Shown here: one piece after another, positions 55,601 to 64,000 of the stretch
Layout: every line of letters begins with the position of its first letter
Position numbering within the stretch: the stretch's first letter is position 1
NCBI RefSeq assembly: GCF_965363235.1
Contig: NC_134839.1
Location: 74,983,410 to 75,047,409, forward strand
DNA from: Mytilus galloprovincialis
Taxonomy: Eukaryota; Mollusca; Bivalvia; Mytilida; Mytilidae
Length of the DNA: 64,000 nucleotides
Reading direction: 5' to 3'
Program-made: the position numbers and the translations under genes
The notes under the pieces: generated by a model
Databases searched by the model: none
Told to the model about the DNA's origin: nothing
Seen by the model: the letters and a program-made list of their open reading frames with translations, nothing else

Positions 55601-55980
55601 TCTAGTCTGTGGTTAATTGTCAAACTAACCCCTGAAGGATACATGTTATTTCACAGTAGACATGGTCATTTATTGGCTGCAGGGTATACATGGTATGTCT
55701 ATAATATTTGAACAGATCGTTATTTAAAAGTGTCCAAAGCGTACATGATTGTCATTGAATTATTTAATTCCTTTTTAATAAATTCCTAATTAATACTCCT
55801 TGATAATTAATGAATGGTACACAATTGTGTAACAAAATCACCTTAAGGATATTTTGACTAATCGCAGTTAAATTGTAACCAATTTAAAGCCAACAGTAGC
55901 CGAGAATGACTGTTTGACGCCTGACAGTAAAATAAAGGGCATTAACACCCTCATGTATGTACATGTTATCAACTCTACTA
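52650..55980. other. Non-coding, no recognised gene
   Basis: Short ORFs near 53266-53508 and 54067-54460 lack recognisable motifs, splice context or compositional support. Confidence 0.4.
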
Positions 55981-55989
55981 CATATAAGC

Positions 55990-56390
55990 CAGTGAGCCAC
56001 AATGAACTTAATGGCGATTGAGTGCAGCTAATGAGCTAATGTGAATCAAATTGTGTCCTCAGTTGGGGAAATTTAAAGGGATCTATATGAAGAAAACCTG
56101 ATCATCTGTTCATCGTTCTGTTACTGGATTTTTCACCTCCATAACTTGGCCTATGACATTTTTTACAGACGAAAGCAAGCTTGATAACTTCTCCTCACAC
56201 ACATGTATATATATATATCAGCTTATCTACACATGAATATCATTAAATATTTGCCAGTGAACCATAATGAAAAATTTTAGCGAGTGAGCCCAGCTAATGA
56301 GCTAAAATGTATCAAACTGTGTGCTCAGTCAGAGTTGGTGATATTGTAAGGTATATTTACAAAGAAAACCTGAAAATCTCAGTGGCGGAT
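55990..56390 (+). repeat. Two diverged direct copies of a ~115-bp repeat
   Basis: CCAGTGAGCCACAATGAACT with CAGCTAATGAGCTAATGTGA and AAGAAAACCTGATCATCT (55990-56107) is repeated as CCAGTGAACCATAATGAAAA, CAGCTAATGAGCTAAAATGT, AAGAAAACCTGAAAATCT (56253-56381). Confidence 0.8.
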
Positions 56391-56834
56391 CCATAACTTT
56401 CCATAAAGGGGTAGGGGGCTCTGACTGACCAGAGGGTTGGCCACTCCTGTCATGCTTCGATGATTTCCTATATAATCAACTAAATTTTCCCCACCCCTGG
56501 GTCTGTCTATGCATCTGTTTATCGTTCATAATCTGCGAAATAGTACTAATACTGTCTTTTTTCTCCTCCCTTACTTGTCCCTAGACAGTTGCTTATATGT
56601 TTATCTTTCTATCACTGGCATTTAATTTAGACTAGAGATTTCATGCGTACAAACCTGACCTGAAAACCCATGTTCTATTAACCCTTTCGGGATCCAGGAT
56701 GTCTTTTTTTTTGAATTTCGGGATTTGATATTTTTTTTAATTCGGGACTTCGGGATTTCATGTTTTTAATTTCAGGATTTCTGGATCAGGACCACTCCGA
56801 TCCCACTCTTAAACAGCTGTTAAATAATGACTTA

Positions 56835-57497
56835 GGTAGCACTCCACAGTTAGGTGTGTAGTTTCGCATTTTGGCCCCTGTGGATTTTTCAAATATGAGA
56901 GCTAGTGTGCAATAAAATTCATTTTTGGATAGCTGAGTATTAAAATAGCCTTTGTATTGGGTTTATATGAACATCAAGATTATGTAATGTATGTAATATA
57001 GGCTGTTTTCTGTATGACAGTCCGTATTTGCATGTCCCTACCATACATTGGTCCGGCAATTATTGCAATGTTTTTTTCCAACTTTTTATCGCACGAACTT
57101 TGTGATTGGATTTTACGAAAAAATGAGGCGAAAGACACCCATTTTTTATTTGATCATTAGGAAGATTTATGAAAACAGTTTCTAAAAAGGTATCACTCAA
57201 AGGCATTGAAATTCTAGTTTGATCAAAATTTTGGGGGGATATGTGACATGTCCACCCCCCTTTTTGCAATATTTTATGGTAAATAAATGCAGAATGTTGC
57301 CATGGATACACATAAAAGGAATTAATTTTCACTCTTTTAACTTTTGAAAATCAAATCTATGGAATATACTGATTACATACATATGCACATGTACAACACA
57401 AACAGTTAGGTTAATGTATTAGAAATCCAGGAATAGGAGATGATAAAACATTTTGTGGCTCATTTTTTATTTTATTTTCTAACTGTGGAGTGCTACC
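56835..57497. mobile_element. PIF/Harbinger-like MITE (663 bp) with 19-bp TIRs and TTA target duplication
   Basis: Left end GGTAGCACTCCACAGTTAG (56835-56853) is exactly reverse-complemented at the right end (57479-57497). The element is flanked by TTA on both sides (56832-56834 and 57498-57500), the 3-bp TWA duplication typical of PIF/Harbinger. No transposase is encoded; the minus ORF 57060-57332 has no recognisable motif. Confidence 0.88.
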
Positions 57498-57789
57498 TTA
57501 TTTAGACAGGACGCAATTACGACTGGGCACAATTACGAACGATTTCCAATGTTTGCCCTCTGAGAACATATTTATATTTATCAATAAATTTTTTTATAAA
57601 TAAAAACCCTATTAAAATTCCCTTGTTTTCATGATAATACAATTTATGTGCACTTGGTGAATGTTGATGACGATGACAAAATCATTCTGAAAATATTATA
57701 AGAACGGCAATCTGGCCTGCATGTTATATAAAAAAAAAACATAAATGATAGCGATACCTTATTAAAGTGTTACTGAAATCAACCTTTCT

Positions 57790-57955
57790 CGTTTTTTTTT
57801 TATAAAGATTAGACCGTTGATTTTCCTTTTCAGAATGGTTTTTACACTAGAAATTTTTGGGGGTTTATATATCTGGCTGTTCGGTGCGTGAAACAAGGCT
57901 CCGTGTTGAATGCCGTACTTAGACATATAATGGTTTACCTTTTACAAGTTTTAAA
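57790..57955 (-). repeat. Interspersed repeat family A (minus orientation)
   Basis: Plus strand: AAAGATTAGACCGTTGATTT, GGCTGTTCGGTGCGTGAAAC, AAGGCTCCGTGTTGAATGCC, the same order as 51250-51400. Confidence 0.75.
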
Positions 57956-58979
57956 GTTTTTAAAGTTGCTTTAAATTAAAAAAATAGTGATTTGATCTTT
58001 ATATAAACGAGCACGGATAGTAAAATTTATAGACAAGTATTGACCCCCATGGACATCCTGAAATAGTCAAAGTGTTAAAGTAGCTGTCCAATATTGTGTC
58101 TTAAATATTGCAAACAGTATAAATTTCCTGATATAAACAGATTCCTCCACTACAAATAATATTTCTCATTCTAATCTGTTTTGTATAAGATGTTTTTTAT
58201 GTGTTTATATTGATTGAAGTATATGATTTCGAGGAATAATCCCCCGCTTTACTCATTACACTGTATATACACAATTGCAATATAGTATAGATTAGGAACT
58301 TGAATCTTTGCTTTGTCATATTTTAAATCATATCCACCTGTTATTGATTCATTGCTGTTTGCTTAACGTTCAGTGGCAAATATTTAATGCATGTACTGGG
58401 TTAAAACAAATTAACAATGAATTCGATAAAAGGGGCCATCCTGGAAGCGGGTTTCGCAAATATGTACTGCCACTATAAAATGTGGGTATATTATATAGGG
58501 ACAGTAATTTTGACGTGCAACAGTCAAACTACGGACCCTTAAAAGAGTATTGCCAGGGTGCTTAACGTGCATTCAGCGTGGCACGAAACTTCTCTACACG
58601 TGGCACCGGGTTAAAAGTCCCCGTTCTGATTAAACGTGACAGTGTACTTGTACATCCCGTAAACGGACGTCCCACTTTGGTAAGGTTTTTCTGTTGATCC
58701 GAATAAGACTATATTGGTCGTATTTTTAATTTTTTAAAATTAAAACTAAATAATCAGGCTTTTTTTTATTACTAATGGTCATAGAATACGATCGATATGT
58801 TTAATCAAACCTTTTAAACCTTTCCAACCGTGTAATATAAAGGGAATTGAATTTTTGAATAACAATATCCTTCGTTAACTTTTAACCGAGGTACGAAACA
58901 TGGCTAATAAAATCTGAATCCTCATAAATCCAAGAATTGATCAAAAAGGTTAGATTTGATTACAGTAAATAGACATCAA

Positions 58980-59590
<611 letters not shown>

Positions 59591-59599
59591 AAATATCAT

Positions 59600-62280
59600 A
59601 GGTATACAATTCTACCAAGGGTTTTGAAACCAAACCTAGAGATGAGCAACTGGATGTTGCTGAGTACTTATACATCCCGCACAGCCAATACGGTTGCCCT
59701 AGTTTGGCACGGGTTTACCTCTTGTCGGAAGAAAACCGAGGTGACCACATTTCCATTCCCCAGTCACCGTGGGGATTACTTTTCTTACCTTCTTGCTTAG
59801 TTTATTATTTTGTGTATATTAATGTACTGCTCGCTATTGAAAATTTACATTATTATGAATGGTATAAGAAATATCTTTTTTAGTTAGTATGCATACTATC
59901 AACTGTATGAGTATATGATCTGGGAATTATCTTGAAAGAAATCATCTGTAACCACTTTCTATGTAGTTACATGATAAATTTTTACTATTCCAACTTAGAA
60001 CTCGTACTTTATTAATAACTGCGCAGTATGCGCTCCCCAGGTACATGTAGGCAGTCGCGGCTCTCTCTCTCGCTTCTTGTCGTCGTTCACCACTTGGGAC
60101 ATAGACAAAATATGCTCTTTACGGATTGACCAAGAAGACAATAGCAACGGGATATGGATTTTTAGTGGGACTCGTGTTTCACAATTTGTATTTTTCTATT
60201 TTCTTATTTTGCCTTCGGCACAGGTGTTTTCATCTTTCTAGTTTGAAATAATATGGATTGTTCCCCTCTGTCAATTTGTTTTATTTCTTTTACATTTATT
60301 ATGTCCAAATTCAACAAGAAATACAGGTGCAAAAAACAAAACACAAAATACATGTGTAGTTGTAACATGTACACTAGCTGAATTTTAGACATGTTTTATA
60401 CTGAATATAGACAGATTTATGTTATAATATATCCCGAGGGGTGCCATTTACATTAACATCCTGAACCAGTCAATTACAATGGTTAAAGTTTCATACTTTC
60501 TGTTTGAAATTCAGTAAAACTATTGGATAATTAATAATTCATAACATGTAAGTAAAGTTGGTTAAATTTTAAATTTCTTTTTCGAGAAAACAAGTTTGAT
60601 TTTTTTATTTATTTCAATATTTTTTTTGGCTATTTGATCATTAACGTGAAAATGGTGTCCGTGATAAACCATTCGATTAAGAAAGTAAAAGATGTAATGC
60701 ATGTATTTTAAATTATCAAATTTTTTACTGATTTACACTGTAACTTAATCATTTTTTTTTTATATTTAAAGCATATTTGTTGACAAGAAACATGTGAAAA
60801 AATAGCCAACAATGGCTTATTTCAAAAAAAATAATTGTGAAGTAAGTGAAAATTAGGTTTTTTTTTTTTTTGTTTTTTTTTTCATTGGATTAGTTTCCCT
60901 TCTTTTAAAGCTTCAAACTTTACTGTCCGGACGATACTCCTGTATGATTGGTTTCAGTGTCTTTTGTCTCATGTGCTACCCCTCAAGGCCCGTCGGTTTG
61001 ATTATGCGGGATATAAGAATACACATCCACAGTCGGACGGAAAATGAACTTTTAATAAGATGAAAGTGGGCTTCACGTGGACGGCTATTTGCTAGCTAAA
61101 ACGTTTCCCTATCCATCAGACACGTGTTTTCAGTGCATATAGTAATCCAACATGATATGCATCGAGAATTGCACCCTAATAGATAACTTTGTCTAGGAAT
61201 CCGTTTTATATCATAGATAAAAAAAAAAAAAGTACTTAAATGCCAGTATTTCTACTGAAAACATTATTTTGAATATCTTGAATTTATATTTTTTGATAAC
61301 GACATAGTGATTCGGTCGCGCGTCCAATTGATATTCAGCAAGAGAAACCCAATAGATTTGACATACATTTTTGTAAATATTGAATTAAAGATATAAAAAC
61401 ACACAAAAACTAACGAGGTCTCCAAATTGGGAAAAGCATACTAGTAATAATATTAAGGCAGCTTCATTTGAAAAGAATTCTCAAAACATATGTCAAATGG
61501 GATGCGTAAACACATTGATCATGAGTATGATCGTTTTGTAAGTGCTATATAACCATTAAACTGTATCCTTAGAATTTCAGGTGTATAAAATTTATTTTCA
61601 GAGTTCACATTTCCTGACGTGTTTAATACATAGACGTTTCTGTTTGAAGAATGATGGTATTTGGTATGTACTTTGACCACTTGCAATAAAAACATAAACT
61701 TTTAGTTTGGGCTTTTGTGTTGTGTCGAATCATAATAACTAGTAGTTGTACATAGTGTTCAGGCAAACTATATGCAATACATGTTGCATAATTGCTATAA
61801 TATGTTTATCGTTATATTGTCTGCATTATGTTGCCATTTAGGTTCCGGCTTAAATATATGGAGCTATACAATGTCATACAAGTGTGAGTTTAAATGTATC
61901 CATGTAGAAAAAAATAATGAAAGGAAGGACTATGATTGATGACAATATATGTTGGAGTGCTGGCGTCAAAAAGTGGGGGTTTGGGGAAGGGGTTGTTACT
62001 ATGGATGAATAGAATACAATTTATAGGAATTATATGTTTTGTATCGTAAAAACTTAGGTTACCTCACAAGTGTATACAAATTTCTTTTACAAAGATTTTG
62101 ATTGTTTCAATTTAGTCATTTAAGTGATAAAACCTTTCCAAATTTAAATTCTTAAATTCTCAAACAGTTTTATAACAAATCCGTCCGGTTTTCTAACTTA
62201 CATACTAATATATTAAATAACAAAATCATTTAAAGAATCGCTTCAATATAGCTTTTGATACTTCACACCGGCTTAAAAAG
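59600..62280. other. Non-coding, no recognised gene
   Basis: AT-rich with poly-T tracts (60855-60885) and a CT-rich patch near 60060. No supported exon or repeat boundary was identified. Confidence 0.45.
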
Positions 62281-62287
62281 GACCATA

Positions 62288-62402
62288 CATAAAATTGAGA
62301 ATGGAAATGGGGAATGTGTCAAAGAGACAACAACCCGACAAAAGAGCAGACGACAGCCGAAGTCCACAAATGGGTCTTCAATGTAGCGAGAAACTTCCGC
62401 AT
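62288..62402 (+). repeat. Interspersed repeat family C
   Basis: GGAATGTGTCAAAGAGACAA, CAACCCGACAAAAGAGCAGA, AATGGGTCTTCAATGTAGCG. Confidence 0.85.
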
Positions 62403-62480
62403 TGTATCTGATTTGATTTGAAAAACATGAATATTAACCATTGTAACGAGTTTTAAAATGTGTTTTGTTTTGTTTTACAG

Positions 62481-62671
62481 ATAAATCAACACTGAAACAA
62501 AATTTCGATACAACCGAACTTACGAGAATCTTTGACATTACGGATAGCGGGAGGGTAATAGATACACCGAACAATGCCTTTATGTTAGGACTATCTGTCC
62601 TAGGATTTATTTTGGCTATGTCTATTATGATAGCCATACTAAATGCTTTCGACAGAATACGATGCAGATAA
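62481..62671 (+). CDS. Probable terminal exon encoding a membrane anchor; gene not identified
   Basis: A strong acceptor (TTTGTTTTGTTTTACAG, ending 62480) opens a frame that enters in phase 1. It encodes KSTLKQNFDTTELTRIFDIT..., then a hydrophobic helix (FMLGLSVLGFILAMSIMIAI) and a basic tail FDRIRCR before TAA at 62669-62671. This is the shape of the last exon of a type I membrane protein. Upstream exons were not found in the window; they may lie beyond repeats I could not read through. It could also be a chance ORF. Confidence 0.45.
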
Positions 62672-62983
62672 ATATTATAGATGTCGATATAACCTGATTC
62701 CAAACACATTCCATGTTTGGTGTAAGTGTTGTGTCAGCAAAAAATATCACAGGTTTTCAAAATGGACAATATTATTATTGATTATTTTGATCCATAAGGA
62801 AAGGATACAAAGTCACGATTTAAAACAGAATTGTCTTCGGTTGCAAAATTCAACGTGTATATACTAGACGCATTGAACTGTTTTTAATTCGCCTCCTTAA
62901 AAATGGTTTTAATAAACATGTACTAGTAACACTGACACTTTCAGTGTTTCATGTAAATCCATTGTCGGCATGTTTTCCAGAGT

Positions 62984-63421
62984 ATGGTGCCTGTGCTTTG
63001 TAACAGAGGATACTTATTAGTTCGGGATCCCGTAAAAAACTCAAAAGATGTTGATAGTTTTGAACTAAATGTATCTACATACATGCCTCTTATGAAAAGT
63101 TATCATTTCAAAACTATAAAAAGATTTTTGAATATTCTTTTATTGGTATTTATATTGATTTTGTTATCAGTAAATAAAAATGAGAAACTAAACATTATTT
63201 TGAAATACGTGTGCACATTAATGAAATTCTACAATCTGTCGTATACCTGTATATATTGCCATTTCACTGGGTCGGTTTTTTCTTTGACTGTTAATGAAGT
63301 CATTATGCTAAATAAATCGGATGTTATAAATGTACTGATTGAAATTTTTAGTTTTAGATGCTTGATTTTTTATGAGCGAGCACTCTCAGATCTGTACCTT
63401 GTCATTTTGTTGTGTGGATGA
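62984..63421 (+). other. Unassigned open frame, probably not a gene
   Basis: 145-residue plus-strand ORF with one hydrophobic stretch (FLNILLLVFILILLSVN). No recognised domain, no ATG context or splice support. It is recorded because it is long for this AT-rich region. Confidence 0.2.
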
Positions 63422-63529
63422 ACAATTATCTTGCCGCGTTTACACTGTGTTTGATATATGTATTCTACTTTGAATTGATCTGCATGATTAGTTACAAGTA
63501 AGCCCTTTTCAACTTTTTTTTATAGTTTG

Positions 63530-63780
63530 CTCTTATGCTGTACTGTTACACCACTGTCCCAGGTTAGGGGAGGATTGGTTTAACCCCGCCACTTTCTATG
63601 TGTGTCTGCCGTTAGTCAGGAGCCTGTGTAGTTGGTCTTTTTGTCATTTATTGTTTTGTATGGTGTGTTCTTGTGTTACATCACTGTCCCAGGTTAAGGC
63701 ACGGTTTAGTGTCATCTAACTAATTTAACCCACTATGTTATGTATGTGCCTGTCCCAGGTAAGAGAGAGTCTGTAGGTAT
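63530..63780 (+). repeat. Short direct repeats of a CTGTCCCAGGT-containing unit
   Basis: GTTACACCACTGTCCCAGGTT (one base varies) occurs at about 63544 and again near 63677, with a third CTGTCCCAGGTAAG at 63750. TAACCCCGCC/TTAACCCAC follows two of them. Related to the block at 37960-38060 and 51475-51500. Confidence 0.7.
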
Positions 63781-64000
63781 ATAATGAGTGTATCAGAAAG
63801 AACGCTATTCACACAGCCTGCATAACCAAACGGATTTCTCTCTAGCATGTTCGACTTACAAGGCCGTGTTGTAATGCAAAGAAATGAGTATCTTTATTTT
63901 CACCGTTTCAAAGGGAATTATGTAGTCTTCATCGAATGAAGAATTAAGGCGAACGTAGTTTACCGATGTTAAAATCTCGAGAGAAAAAATCGTTCAAGAA

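Overview
This window is AT-rich, intron-bearing and densely packed with interspersed repeats. The repeat families, the single-exon capsule-synthesis-type glycosyltransferase and the WSC and C-type lectin genes point to a marine bivalve, most likely a mytilid mussel. That assignment is inference from remembered repeat families, not from a search. No tRNA, rRNA, CRISPR array or prokaryotic operon was seen.

Layout. 1-~5860 (minus): the 5' two thirds of a Ty3/gypsy-like LTR retrotransposon that runs off the left edge. It has a probable LTR end, a tRNA-Leu type primer binding site, a 1.2-kb leader with twelve copies of a 28-bp dyad motif, gag, a -1 frameshift signal, and a pol (protease, reverse transcriptase, start of RNase H) with three in-frame stops. 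9467-10330 (plus): intronless type II membrane glycosyltransferase. 10494-16674 (minus): a WSC-domain membrane protein reconstructed from four phase-matched exons, convergent with the glycosyltransferase. 19623-24375 (plus): a secreted QPD-type C-type lectin, also reconstructed from four phase-matched exons. 31577-32842 (minus): a single-exon class A-like GPCR, with a possible 5' untranslated exon and promoter near 40.05-40.17 kb. 41.48-45.93 kb: a retroelement junkyard, with a BEL/Pao-like integrase remnant (minus) beside a DIRS/Ngaro-like element (plus) that carries a 1386-bp internal tandem duplication. 49643-50804: a TIR element flanked by TTAA. 56835-57497: a Harbinger-like MITE with TTA target duplications. 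62481-62671: a probable last exon encoding a membrane anchor.

Most remaining sequence is non-coding. It holds at least five recurrent repeat families (tails and fragments of a reverse-transcriptase element, short interspersed units, inverted repeats), several minisatellites and a ~150-bp TA microsatellite. The four host genes do not form a pathway. Three of them (WSC, lectin, glycosyltransferase) fit a cell-surface or secreted carbohydrate-related theme common in bivalve immune or mucosal biology, but that link is inference.
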